From Parcubacteria group bacterium (lineage in GTDB: Bacteria; Patescibacteriota; Minisyncoccia; Phycocordibacterales; Phycocordibacteraceae), in NCBI GenBank assembly GCA_028286545.1, contig JAQBRJ010000015.1, positions 1-38,761 on the forward strand: 38,761 nt of DNA, given 5' to 3'. A model generated the notes under the pieces. The model was not told the DNA's origin and did not search any database. It saw only the letters and a list, made by a program, of their open reading frames with translations. Shown here piece after piece: positions 1 through 7,118 of this stretch. A program made the position numbers and the translations under genes. The first letter of the stretch is position 1, and each line of letters starts with the position of its first letter.

Positions 1-2
1 CT

Positions 3-30
3 TTGACAGGGAATATAGCTGTAGTATCAT
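3..30 (+). promoter_or_regulatory. sigma70-like promoter at left edge
   Basis: A perfect -35 TTGACA (3-8) is followed after 16 bases by TATCAT (25-30), five of six matches to the -10 consensus. A terminator-like hairpin follows within about 15 bases, so the promoter either drives a very short attenuated transcript or the match is fortuitous and the hairpin ends an upstream gene outside the window. Confidence 0.4.
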
Positions 31-42
31 ACAAATACCAAG

Positions 43-60
43 ACCCCGCAGGGGTTTTTT
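43..60 (+). terminator. intrinsic terminator before secE
   Basis: ACCCC-GCA-GGGGT stem-loop followed immediately by a T run. It separates secE from whatever lies to the left. The -10-like TAATAC (75-80) lies after it, exactly 6 nt before the secE ATG, so secE can have its own start site. Confidence 0.6.
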
Positions 61-86
61 AATTGGAAGACCGCTAATACCAAGCC

Positions 87-272
87 ATGAACTCATTCTT
101 CACCTACCTCCGGAACGTTCGCGCAGAGCTCGACCACGTCGTATGGCCAAAGCCGCAGCAGGCGATGACTCACGTTGCTCTCATCGTGCTCATTTCCATC
201 TTCACCGCACTTCTCGTGACGGGTTTGGATTATGTCTTCACTCACGCAGTCGGATATCTTATCAATCGTTAA
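87..272 (+). CDS. secE: preprotein translocase subunit SecE
   Basis: Small single-span subunit of the SecYEG channel in the inner membrane, which clamps SecY during protein export. The 61-residue product has the family layout: an amphipathic N-terminal segment with the conserved VVWPKPQQ motif (about residues 18-25), then one hydrophobic helix (about 29-50). The short form is normal for bacteria outside the enterics. The ATG at 87 lies 6 nt after a weak -10-like TAATAC and has no SD. nusG follows 25 bases later, the usual secE-nusG order. Confidence 0.95.
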   Translation: MNSFFTYLRNVRAELDHVVWPKPQQAMTHVALIVLISIFTALLVTGLDYVFTHAVGYLINR

Positions 273-297
273 TCGTTCGCTGTAACTTTTGCTCATT

Positions 298-867
298 ATG
301 GAACTACGCACCACACCAGATTTCGCAGAGAACCCAGAAAACAGCGAGCCTCGCTGGTACACCATCCACACCTACGCAGGATACGAGAACGCTGTTGAAC
401 GTAACCTCAAGCAGCGCATCGAAAGTCTCGGCATGGAGAACAAGATCTTCGAAGTCGTTGTGCCAACGGAAAAGAAGATTCGCGTAAAGGGTGGCAAGCG
501 CATTACCGAAGAAGAGAAAATTTATCCAGGCTACATTCTCGTGCGCATGATCGTCGACGAAGACTCATGGTTCGTCGTGCGCAACACACCTCGTGTAACA
601 GGTTTCGTTGGTGCAGGAGTTACTCCTGTTCCTATGGATGAACACGAAGTTGCAACACTCATGAAGCGCATGGACGCAGACGCTCCGAAGCATCGCATCG
701 ACCTCATGAAGGACGATCCAATCGTCATCATGGATGGTCCATTTAAGGACCTAGAAGGGAAGATCGGTGAGATCGATGAGGAGCGTGGCAAGGTCAAAGT
801 CATGGTTGCGATGTTCGGTCGCGAAACACCGGTCGAGCTCGATTTTTTGCAAATCCGCAAGCTCTAA
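298..867 (+). CDS. nusG: transcription elongation/antitermination factor NusG
   Basis: NusG binds RNA polymerase through its N-terminal domain and couples it to ribosomal S10 or Rho through its KOW domain. The 189-residue product shows the NGN start (RWYTIHTYAGYENAVERNL, about residues 17-35), the PGYILVRM strand with the G-V-T loop, and a C-terminal KOW motif (GPFKDLEGKIGEIDEERGKV). The ORF track begins at a TTG three codons upstream; ATG 298 is preferred because it fits the family N-terminus. It lies between secE and rplK, as in most bacteria. Confidence 0.97.
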   Translation: MELRTTPDFAENPENSEPRWYTIHTYAGYENAVERNLKQRIESLGMENKIFEVVVPTEKKIRVKGGKRITEEEKIYPGYILVRMIVDEDSWFVVRNTPRVTGFVGAGVTPVPMDEHEVATLMKRMDADAPKHRIDLMKDDPIVIMDGPFKDLEGKIGEIDEERGKVKVMVAMFGRETPVELDFLQIRKL

Positions 868-891
868 GGTACAGTCAGCTAACACATATAT

Positions 892-1311
892 ATGGCAAAA
901 GTAGTAAAAAAGATTAAGCTCCAGATTCCAGGCGGAAAGGCGACCCCTGCGCCTCCTGTTGGTACCGTTCTCGGTCCAGCCGGCGTAAACATTGGCGACT
1001 TCGTTAACAAGTTCAACGAACAGACCAAGGACAAGCCAGGCGTTATTATCCCGGTTGAAATGACCGTGTATGACGACCGCACGTTCACCTTTATCCTTAA
1101 GGTGTCTCCAATGCCTCGTCTCATCCTCAAGGCTCTCGGCGTTGATAAGGGATCAGGCAAGGCTCCTTCAAAGAAGGTGGGCACGCTTACCCGCGCACAG
1201 GTCCGCGAAATCGCTGAGACCAAGATGCCCGACCTTACGGCAGGCTCAATCGAAGCAGCAGAGCGCATGGTAGAAGGTACTGCACGTTCGATGGGTGTTG
1301 AGGTTAAGTAA
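892..1311 (+). CDS. rplK: 50S ribosomal protein L11
   Basis: uL11 binds the GTPase-associated centre of 23S rRNA and forms the stalk base contacted by translational GTPases. At 139 residues it is full length: the N-terminal domain with the proline-rich [16 protein letters not shown] segment (about 22-37) and the C-terminal rRNA-binding domain ending in [18 protein letters not shown]. No SD is visible. In most bacteria rplA follows directly; here a strong terminator follows and the next gene is on the other strand. Confidence 0.97.
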   Translation: MAKVVKKIKLQIPGGKATPAPPVGTVLGPAGVNIGDFVNKFNEQTKDKPGVIIPVEMTVYDDRTFTFILKVSPMPRLILKALGVDKGSGKAPSKKVGTLTRAQVREIAETKMPDLTAGSIEAAERMVEGTARSMGVEVK

Positions 1312-1322
1312 AGATACGTCCT

Positions 1323-1365
1323 AAAACGACAAAGCGGACTCCTAGGAGTCCGCTTTGTCGTTTTT
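1323..1365. terminator. bidirectional terminator, perfect 21-bp palindrome
   Basis: Positions 1323-1343 and 1344-1364 are exact reverse complements (centre CCTAGG), with AAAA on the left flank and TTTTT on the right, so the hairpin can stop both rplK and the convergent CofE-like gene. The last codons of the minus-strand gene, whose stop is at 1342-1344, lie inside the right arm, so the palindrome is partly coding. Confidence 0.9.
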
Positions 1366-2070
1366 GTCTTTAAAAAGAGGATAGAACACGTCGTCTTCGG
1401 GACGAATGCGAAGTGTGTCCGAACGGTCCTCGTCCGTGAATTCTACGAAGGGTGCGCTGCGGATGATGCATAGAGGCGTAGATTCGTCCGTCTCGCCCAT
1501 GACAAATCCGGCAGAAATGGCGAGGGCATCGACGACGTTTATATACGTGTACTTAAAGGCTCTCCCAAAGAGATCAGAGATTCCCGTGCGATCATTCACC
1601 GGTGCAAAGCCCGCATGCCCGATAGAAAGCGCAATGACACCTTGCCTGAACGGGAGCGCGCTGGAATCCGTTATAACGATACCAAGACGTTTTATGTGAT
1701 GTTTCGTGCGAAGATAATCTCGGATACGTGCAGCTGATTCTTGTGGATGTTCCGGTAGGAGCACAATAAAGCCTCCCGCATTACTTTCGTCGATCCCACC
1801 CGCAAAGGCGACCATGTCGTTCTTTATGGTGAGATCCCAAGCTCCTGGCGTCGAGGTGGGGATAATGGAGTCGCTCTCTTCTTTTATGAGTCGCTGTCGC
1901 CCTTCCTCGTCCGTGACCTGAACGCAGCGACCTTCGTGGATGGCCACTACTTTTGATGCGATTGCGACAATGTCTTCTTCCTGGAGCGCAGGTAGAGTAG
2001 TGTCGAGAACCTCGAAGAGATCATCTTTGGGTGGCTCGAACCTTCTTGTTTTGATAGGGATGAATTCCAT
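1342..2070 (-). CDS. CofE-like (F420-0:gamma-glutamyl ligase fold) protein, paralog A
   Basis: The 242-residue product matches the CofE family. It has an early VAIASKVVAIHEGR strand (about 35-48), the metal/GTP-site region GGIDESNAGG (91-100), LPEHPQESAARIR (105-117), ITDSS (133-137), RQGVIALSIGHAG (142-154) and DRTGISDLFGR (160-170). CofE adds glutamate to coenzyme F420-0 using GTP. No other F420 gene is visible, and CPR bacteria are not generally known to make F420, so the substrate is unknown and may be another amide-bond acceptor. It is divergent to a paralog across 79 bp. The -10-like TATGCT lies about 20 nt upstream; no SD was found. Confidence 0.75.
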   Translation of the reverse strand: MEFIPIKTRRFEPPKDDLFEVLDTTLPALQEEDIVAIASKVVAIHEGRCVQVTDEEGRQRLIKEESDSIIPTSTPGAWDLTIKNDMVAFAGGIDESNAGGFIVLLPEHPQESAARIRDYLRTKHHIKRLGIVITDSSALPFRQGVIALSIGHAGFAPVNDRTGISDLFGRAFKYTYINVVDALAISAGFVMGETDESTPLCIIRSAPFVEFTDEDRSDTLRIRPEDDVFYPLFKDKNDKADS

Positions 2071-2137
2071 TGAGGGGGTACGGTACTAGCATACCTTGTG
2101 TGAGAGGCTTCCGGAATGCACTTTTCTAGAAGTCGCG

Positions 2138-2143
2138 TAGAAT
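2138..2143 (+). promoter_or_regulatory. -10 element for leaderless CofE-like B
   Basis: TAGAAT followed by exactly 6 nt and then ATG 2150. Transcription starting about 7 nt after the -10 would begin at the start codon. No SD is present. Confidence 0.5.
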
Positions 2144-2149
2144 CACCGG

Positions 2150-2884
2150 ATGGAAATAACTCCGTTCCACATCGATACGCTGGTCCCACCCAAGGACGAT
2201 CTGCTTTCAAAGATACGCGCTTCCGAACTTACACTCGAAGAGCATGACGTCATTGCACTCTCGACAAAGGTGGTGAGTATCGGTCAGGGTCGGTGCGTTC
2301 CTCGAGAGGGAACTGATCGTGATGCGTTGATTGCCAGCGAAGCCGACCAATACCTCGAACGAGACCAGACTCCTGGAGGATTCGTGATGCACACGATAAC
2401 GAACGGCATGCTCATGGTGAATGCAGGCATTGATCCGTTCGCAGGATATTACGTGCTCTGGCCAGAGCATCCGAAGAAAACGGCAGAAGATCTCCTCGCT
2501 TGGTTCAAGAAGGAATATAAGAAAGAACATCTCTATCTCGTTCTCACAGATTCAAGGAGCGTCTTCCTGCGTCGCGGCGTCATCGGTATGGCCGTCGCAT
2601 GGGCTGGATTCGAGCCGATCTATGATAACCGAGCCCAGAACGACCTACTGGGCTTCCCGGGAGGCGGCAGCCAGACGAACGTACCTGATTCACTTGCAGC
2701 GAGTGCCGTGTTTTGTATGGGTGAGGCGAACGAAGGTACTCCACTCGTACGCATGCGAAACGTTCCCTATGTACGAGAGTCGCAAACGGGACGGAAGAAG
2801 AAATTTAATACGTTCGAGTTCGGCATAGAAGAAGACATCTTTGCTCCGTTCCTGAAAAATCTGCCTTGGAAGAAGAGAGGGTAG
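2150..2884 (+). CDS. CofE-like protein, paralog B
   Basis: A 244-residue homolog of the divergent neighbour. The shared framework is VIALSTKVVSIGQGR (about 34-48), NAGIDPFAGY (91-100), LWPEHPKKTAEDL (103-115), LTDSRS (132-137) and RRGVIGMAVAWAGFEPI. It keeps the two aspartates corresponding to D94 and D135 of paralog A. It lacks the SN pair after the first aspartate and has a glycine-rich insertion (FPGGGSQ) where A has FGRAF, so the substrate pocket has probably changed. A two-member family without other F420 genes suggests divergence to different ligase substrates. The function is not established. Confidence 0.7.
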   Translation: MEITPFHIDTLVPPKDDLLSKIRASELTLEEHDVIALSTKVVSIGQGRCVPREGTDRDALIASEADQYLERDQTPGGFVMHTITNGMLMVNAGIDPFAGYYVLWPEHPKKTAEDLLAWFKKEYKKEHLYLVLTDSRSVFLRRGVIGMAVAWAGFEPIYDNRAQNDLLGFPGGGSQTNVPDSLAASAVFCMGEANEGTPLVRMRNVPYVRESQTGRKKKFNTFEFGIEEDIFAPFLKNLPWKKRG

Positions 2885-2919
2885 AATCTAATTTCCTTCA
2901 GGAGCGAATGCGACATTCA

Positions 2920-3435
2920 TTATGATTCTCGTTCAAGTGTTACGAATGAGTATAAGAGACCGTCGTGATCGTGCGCTTCGTCTAGAAGTATGTTTGTAAA
3001 TTCATCTGCGTATTCTGGGAAGTATGCGTCGCCATCTTCGTTGCTGTCGACGATAGTGAGGTAGAGACGGTTGGTTAGAGGAAGTGCTTCTTTATATAAT
3101 TCGCCACCACCAATTATAAAAATCTCATCTGCGCCTGACGCATTTTTTGCTGCAACAAGTGCATCGGTAAGTGAATGGACGACAACGCCGCCTTCGGCGG
3201 CGTACGTTTCATCACGCGTCACAACAACATTTGCACGTCCTGGAAGTGGTCGGAACTTCGCTGGTATCGATTCCCACGTCTTGCGCCCCATGATCACAGG
3301 ATGCCCGCTCGTGAGTGATGTAAATCGAGCCATGTCTTCCGGCAATCGCCACAGAAGCTTATTGTCTCTGCCAATGGCTCGCGTCTCGCGGCTCAGTGCT
3401 GCAATCATCGATATACGCGTTCCTTCTGTCGTCAT
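2920..3435 (-). CDS. folA: dihydrofolate reductase
   Basis: Reduces dihydrofolate, produced by ThyA, to tetrahydrofolate with NADPH. The 171-residue product has the family motifs: MIAALSRETRAIGRDNKLLWRLPEDMARF (family catalytic acid in PEDM), VIMGRKTWESIP, PGRANVVVTRD and the NADPH-binding EIFIIGGGELYKEAL. The ORF track starts 7 codons earlier, but the ATG at 3435 fits the family N-terminus and lies exactly 6 nt after an extended -10. It is divergent from the nucleotidyltransferase gene and belongs functionally with thyA, dut, tmk and glyA downstream. Confidence 0.95.
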   Translation of the reverse strand: MTTEGTRISMIAALSRETRAIGRDNKLLWRLPEDMARFTSLTSGHPVIMGRKTWESIPAKFRPLPGRANVVVTRDETYAAEGGVVVHSLTDALVAAKNASGADEIFIIGGGELYKEALPLTNRLYLTIVDSNEDGDAYFPEYADEFTNILLDEAHDHDGLLYSFVTLERES

Positions 3436-3441
3436 ACACCG

Positions 3442-3450
3442 ACTATAGCA
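3442..3450 (-). promoter_or_regulatory. extended -10 (TGCTATAGT) of leaderless folA
   Basis: On the minus strand TGC-TATAGT is followed by 6 nt and ATG. It has the same geometry as the thyA, dut and argS promoters and fixes the folA start at 3435. Confidence 0.6.
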
Positions 3451-3517
3451 CCCCACACATACGGCAACTTGTCCGGCATATTGATGTGCGTCGTGAGTAG
3501 TATAGACTTAGGCAATC

Positions 3518-4186
3518 ATGGCCATAAACGCAGGCATATTTGGAGACGGAACAAACCTCGATGATCGCTTCATTACCGATCACAAGAAGCTCGGAAATCT
3601 CGTGAAGCACTGGAAGGAGCTAGGGTTGAAAGTAGTGCTTACGTCCGGCACCTACGACCTTTTTCACGTTGGCCACGCAGAATATATTGAGCAAGCAAAA
3701 AAACAGGGAGACTTACTAATTGTTGGGGTTGATAGCGATGCAAAAGTCCGCGACCGCAAAGGACCGCATCGTCCGGTTGTGCCAGAGTTCGAGCGCATAC
3801 AAATTCTTTCGCACCTTCGTCACGTTGATGCTATTACGCTGAAGCCTGCAAAGGAAAAACCAAACGCACTCATTAAACTCATTCGTCCTGATGTCCTCGT
3901 ACTGTCTAAGAGCACGAAGCACAGGAAAGAAGACATCGAAGAAAAGAAGAAATACTGTGGTCGTATCGTCATGCTCCCTCCGCAAGCTGAAACATCAACA
4001 AGTGCAAAGGTTCGCCTACTTCACGTGAGCGGGGCAGGGAGGTTTGCTGAAGAACTTACCCCAAAGCTCTCAGCGATGATCGAAAGCAGGCTCCAAGAAA
4101 GTTCTCGTGAACTCGCACAAGCAATTGCTGCAGACATTCCAAAGCTCATTGAAGACACGCTCCGAAGTTTGGATGGAGGGAAATAG
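3518..4186 (+). CDS. cytidylyltransferase-family nucleotidyltransferase (RfaE-N/TagD-like)
   Basis: A 222-residue protein with an HIGH-superfamily nucleotidyltransferase domain (about residues 37-160): TSGTYDLFHVGHAEYIEQAK carries the HxGH nucleotide-binding motif, followed by GDLLIVGVDSDAKVRDRKG and RPVVPEFERIQIL. Such enzymes transfer AMP or CMP to a phosphorylated sugar, alcohol or cofactor; the substrate is not readable here. The C-terminal 60 residues are predicted helical and have no recognised domain. It is 3 bp from the next gene, whose N-terminus looks like a degenerate relative of this fold. No SD; TATAGA lies 11 nt before ATG. Confidence 0.75.
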   Translation: MAINAGIFGDGTNLDDRFITDHKKLGNLVKHWKELGLKVVLTSGTYDLFHVGHAEYIEQAKKQGDLLIVGVDSDAKVRDRKGPHRPVVPEFERIQILSHLRHVDAITLKPAKEKPNALIKLIRPDVLVLSKSTKHRKEDIEEKKKYCGRIVMLPPQAETSTSAKVRLLHVSGAGRFAEELTPKLSAMIESRLQESSRELAQAIAADIPKLIEDTLRSLDGGK

Positions 4187-4189
4187 CGT

Positions 4190-5020
4190 ATGAAGACGAT
4201 TGTTGCGTACGTACCGGTATTGCACGAAGGGTATCGGCGTTTCTTTGAGACTCATAAGGATGCAGATAAGGTTTTCATATTTGGCTCAGAAATTACTGGA
4301 AAGTTTCCGCAACTCACAAAGGAGATACGCGAGCTCAATCCGGAATTAATGAAAGGAGCAATCGAGTCACTCGGTATATTTGAAAATGTAATGGTGCTCG
4401 ATGAAAACACACTGGATGAATTGAATGATTCTACACACGAAATCTCACTTCCCGATGAAGACGTGTCACGGGAACTTGCAAAGGAATTCCTCCCTAACGC
4501 CAAGATTAGTTTCGACCCAATCTTTCTACGATGGGACAAGCACAATGCGTTGAAAGAAAAGCCTGTTGTTCCCAATGAGCAGATAACCACTGACGAACTC
4601 CATCGTCGCTTTATGGCCCTCGCAGAAAAAGACTCAGAAAAGAGCTCAGATATTTGGCGTCACGTAGGAGCTGCGATTGCGAAGGACGGGGAACTGATTT
4701 CCGTTACCCATAACACACACGTGCCGAGCGAGCATATGCCGTACGTGAATGGCGACCCTCGCAGTAATTTTCATAAAGGTGAATACCTGGAGCTCTCAAC
4801 AGCAATCCATGCTGAAGCCGCACTCATTGCTGAAGCAGCACGGAAGGGAATCTCGCTCGAAGGTACCGACATGTACGTTACGGTTTTTCCATGCCCACCA
4901 TGCGCGAAACTTATTGCATACGCAGGTATTAAAAATCTGTATTGCGGAGGAGGGTACGGTGTACTCGACGGCGAAGATATCTTGAAGAGTAGGGGAGTGA
5001 AGATACTGTTTGTGGAATAA
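4190..5020 (+). CDS. nucleotidyltransferase-like/dCMP deaminase fusion protein
   Basis: The C-terminal half (about residues 150-276) is a zinc-dependent deoxycytidylate deaminase: HAE (207-209) with the proton-shuttle glutamate and PCPPC (234-238) supplying zinc cysteines. It should convert dCMP to dUMP for ThyA. The N-terminal 125 residues begin TIVAYVPVLHEGYRRFF and resemble a nucleotidyltransferase Rossmann fold in which HxGH has become HEGY. That half may be inactive or regulatory. It lies 3 bp behind a nucleotidyltransferase with an intact HVGH, so the two products may interact. The deaminase assignment is strong; the N-terminal assignment is inference. Confidence 0.8.
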   Translation: MKTIVAYVPVLHEGYRRFFETHKDADKVFIFGSEITGKFPQLTKEIRELNPELMKGAIESLGIFENVMVLDENTLDELNDSTHEISLPDEDVSRELAKEFLPNAKISFDPIFLRWDKHNALKEKPVVPNEQITTDELHRRFMALAEKDSEKSSDIWRHVGAAIAKDGELISVTHNTHVPSEHMPYVNGDPRSNFHKGEYLELSTAIHAEAALIAEAARKGISLEGTDMYVTVFPCPPCAKLIAYAGIKNLYCGGGYGVLDGEDILKSRGVKILFVE

Positions 5021-5052
5021 ATAAAGAAATGACCGACGCTTTCGCATCGGCC
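5017..5052 (-). terminator. terminator of the GC-rich HIT gene
   Basis: Read on the minus strand: GGCCGATGC-GAAA-GCGTCGGTC followed by ATTTCTTTATTT. The two non-Watson-Crick positions are G-U only on the minus strand, so the hairpin is built for that direction. GAAA tetraloop. Confidence 0.65.
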
Positions 5053-5077
5053 ACGTAACAGAACGAAAGATCAGGGA

Positions 5078-5665
5078 TCAGGCCAAGGCGACGCTCTCAC
5101 CGCCCTGGTCATTGAACCGCACGCGAAAGCCGAGAAGCCGGCGATAGTTTTCCTCGCGAGCATCATCGTCCTTGGCGAGCGCAACGCGATACTCGACGTT
5201 GCCGGCCGGCCAGATAATGTTCCAGTGCAGATGTGGCACGGTGCCCGAATGGAATTGCGGATCACCGAACCGCATGACGAGCGCACCGCCGGCGATCTTG
5301 AAGTGATTGATTGCGTGCCGGAAGAGCGTCATGATTTCTTGCCCATCATAGGTGGTGAACTCCAACGGATCCGTAATGTGCTTCTTCGGCACGATGAGCA
5401 GCATGAGCTTGGTGCCCTTGGCCGGGAACTCATTGTGCCGTAGCACCCAGTGCATCGTGTCCATGATGTAGGTCTCTTCCTTCTCCTGCCCATCACAGAA
5501 CGGGCAATAGGCGAAGGGCTTTGCGAGAGCCTGGTAGGTCGCGAGGAACTGTTCGAAGTTCCCACAACCCATCAAATACCGGATCTCTCTCGGCAAGGCC
5601 GAGAAGCCCGGGAATTCATCGGGAAGTGCTGCAAGCATCTTCCCCAGGTCTACAGTATCGATCAA
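5078..5665 (-). CDS. HIT-family protein, GC-rich SD-led paralog
   Basis: A 195-residue histidine-triad protein. It has a CPFC pair (YCPFCDGQ, about residue 54) and the HIT active-site strand VPHLHWNII near residue 143, preceded by GGALVMRFGD. HIT enzymes hydrolyse or transfer nucleotide phosphates; the substrate is unknown. Paralogous to the next gene on the same strand, but with GC-rich codons and its own promoter and terminator. The start is a TTG at 5665 placed 5 nt after AGGAGG; no ATG lies near that SD. Its composition suggests a separate origin from the native-style HIT paralog beside it. Confidence 0.75.
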   Translation of the reverse strand: MIDTVDLGKMLAALPDEFPGFSALPREIRYLMGCGNFEQFLATYQALAKPFAYCPFCDGQEKEETYIMDTMHWVLRHNEFPAKGTKLMLLIVPKKHITDPLEFTTYDGQEIMTLFRHAINHFKIAGGALVMRFGDPQFHSGTVPHLHWNIIWPAGNVEYRVALAKDDDAREENYRRLLGFRVRFNDQGGESVALA

Positions 5666-5701
5666 CTCTACCTCCTCTTTTTAAAACTTACGCACGGACT
5701 C

Positions 5702-5729
5702 ACTCTACCTATATTTTATACAAAGTCAA
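5702..5729 (-). promoter_or_regulatory. sigma70 promoter of the GC-rich HIT gene
   Basis: Minus strand TTGACT (5724-5729), 16-bp spacer, TAGAGT (5702-5707). It gives a leader of about 30 nt containing AGGAGG (5671-5676). It starts right at the end of the upstream HIT gene, so this gene can be transcribed independently of thyA. Confidence 0.6.
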
Positions 5730-6176
5730 TTATCCTAACTTCACACGTACTGGCTGGTGACCTGGTGCGTCGACGTCGCCCATGATGAGTTGTCCGTGCA
5801 AGTGTTGAACACTGCTGCCGTTGTAGCGCGTCTCTCCGAAGCGCATAAAGAATGAGCCTCCAGGAATTTTATATTCAGCGATGGCCCAATCGAGCAGAGC
5901 AAATAAATCTGCAGCACCCTCAGGTACAATTTCAGAAGGTGTTCGAATATGGGCTGGTTTATACACCAGTATGAAATGGTACTTCGTCCCCGGATACGGA
6001 CTCATGTTCTCCGTGAGGAACCAATAGTCTGTTTCCTTAATAATGGGCTTCGGATGATACTTCTTAAAATGCTCTGCACAGAACGGACACACTCCATCAG
6101 CGATTATCTGCTCCATGAGCGCCTTTTGTTCAGGCTCGCGTGCGTGGTTCAAATTTAATAAGTCACCATCACTCAT
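5730..6176 (-). CDS. HIT-family protein, thyA-linked
   Basis: A 148-residue histidine-triad protein. CPFC (VCPFCAEHFKKY, about residue 30) and the HIT strand VQHLHGQLI near residue 130 are present, with GGSFFMRFGETRYNG before it, a segment also found in the neighbouring paralog. The expected activity is nucleotide-phosphate hydrolysis or transfer. It begins 5 bp after thyA, so it is probably co-transcribed and may act in nucleotide housekeeping. Codon use is like the housekeeping genes and there is no SD. Confidence 0.8.
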   Translation of the reverse strand: MSDGDLLNLNHAREPEQKALMEQIIADGVCPFCAEHFKKYHPKPIIKETDYWFLTENMSPYPGTKYHFILVYKPAHIRTPSEIVPEGAADLFALLDWAIAEYKIPGGSFFMRFGETRYNGSSVQHLHGQLIMGDVDAPGHQPVRVKLG

Positions 6177-6181
6177 ACGTT

Positions 6182-7066
6182 CTAGATTGCGACAGGAATA
6201 TCACGCATGCCTGGGTGTGGCTCGTAATCAGAAAGTTCGAAGTCGTCCGAACGATACGCAAAGATATCGTCTTTCTTATTGATCATCGTAACGGTCGGGA
6301 GCGCTTTCGGTTCGCGGGCAATCAATTCTTCGACCATAGGGATCTGGTCTACATATATATGAGCATCAGAGAAGCTGTGTACGAATTCATATGGCTCGGT
6401 ACCCGTTGCATGCGCAATCATCATAAGAAGCGCCGTGTACTGAATCATGTTCGAAGGCACGCCCACCGGGAAGTCAGCAGAGCGCTGGAACATATGGAGC
6501 GTGAGCTTGTTGTCGATGATGCGTAGGTGAATCCATCCGTGGCAGGGTACTACTACAACTTTCTGTTGCTTACCGGTGCCGCGAATAATGTACTGCGGAA
6601 TCCACGGAGAGATAAAGTGCGTGCGCAGATGCGGGAACTCAATCATCTGCTCAATAATATTTTTCACTTGGTTGTAGTTTCCACCTTCTGCAGTAGGGAA
6701 GTCATGAAAGGCCGCGCCGTAAGAACCAGGACCAAGGTCGCCTACAGCGAGGCCGCGCTTCGCAGCTTTCTCGGGCGTGCCCCACGGTGTCCAAAACTTG
6801 CAGCCGAATGACTCGAGTTCTTCGAGGGTGCGTGCACCATTTATAAATGCGCAGATTTCACCGATCGATCCTTTCCAAAATCCTTTCACGCTCCGCTCGG
6901 TAATCATCGGGAATCCGTTCTCGATCTTAAAGTGCATCGATGGGGGTGCAATGACTGTAAGTGCATCGACCCCCTGCTGACTTTTCACGCGAACACCGTT
7001 ATCAAGAATGTATTTCAAATTGTCACGATATTGGGTGTCGGGGGTGCGTTCGGCGAAAGGTTTCAT
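6182..7066 (-). CDS. thyA: thymidylate synthase
   Basis: Methylates dUMP to dTMP using methylene-tetrahydrofolate and yields dihydrofolate. The 294-residue product has the catalytic cysteine in VVVPCHGWIHLRI, the dUMP-binding FQRSADFPVGVPSNMIQYTALL and the FVHSFSDAHIYVDQ motif (family: GDxHxY). The usual LPPCH is VVPCH here, a divergent but intact site. The ORF track starts 9 codons earlier; ATG 7066 is chosen because it lies exactly 6 nt after TGCTACTAT. It is divergent from dut and followed by a HIT gene. Confidence 0.95.
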   Translation of the reverse strand: MKPFAERTPDTQYRDNLKYILDNGVRVKSQQGVDALTVIAPPSMHFKIENGFPMITERSVKGFWKGSIGEICAFINGARTLEELESFGCKFWTPWGTPEKAAKRGLAVGDLGPGSYGAAFHDFPTAEGGNYNQVKNIIEQMIEFPHLRTHFISPWIPQYIIRGTGKQQKVVVVPCHGWIHLRIIDNKLTLHMFQRSADFPVGVPSNMIQYTALLMMIAHATGTEPYEFVHSFSDAHIYVDQIPMVEELIAREPKALPTVTMINKKDDIFAYRSDDFELSDYEPHPGMRDIPVAI

Positions 7067-7072
7067 ACGGCA

Positions 7073-7081
7073 ATAGTAGCA
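7073..7081 (-). promoter_or_regulatory. extended -10 (TGCTACTAT) of leaderless thyA
   Basis: Minus strand TGC-TACTAT, 6 nt, ATG. It is back to back with the dut promoter in a 52-bp intergenic region, so thyA and dut have divergent leaderless promoters. Confidence 0.6.
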
Positions 7082-7103
7082 TCCGTACCCCACTAGGCGA
7101 GAG

Positions 7104-7112
7104 TGCTAGAAT
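7104..7112 (+). promoter_or_regulatory. extended -10 (TGCTAGAAT) of leaderless dut
   Basis: TGC-TAGAAT, 6 nt, ATG 7119. No -35 and no SD. Confidence 0.6.
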
Positions 7113-7118
7113 ACGGCC

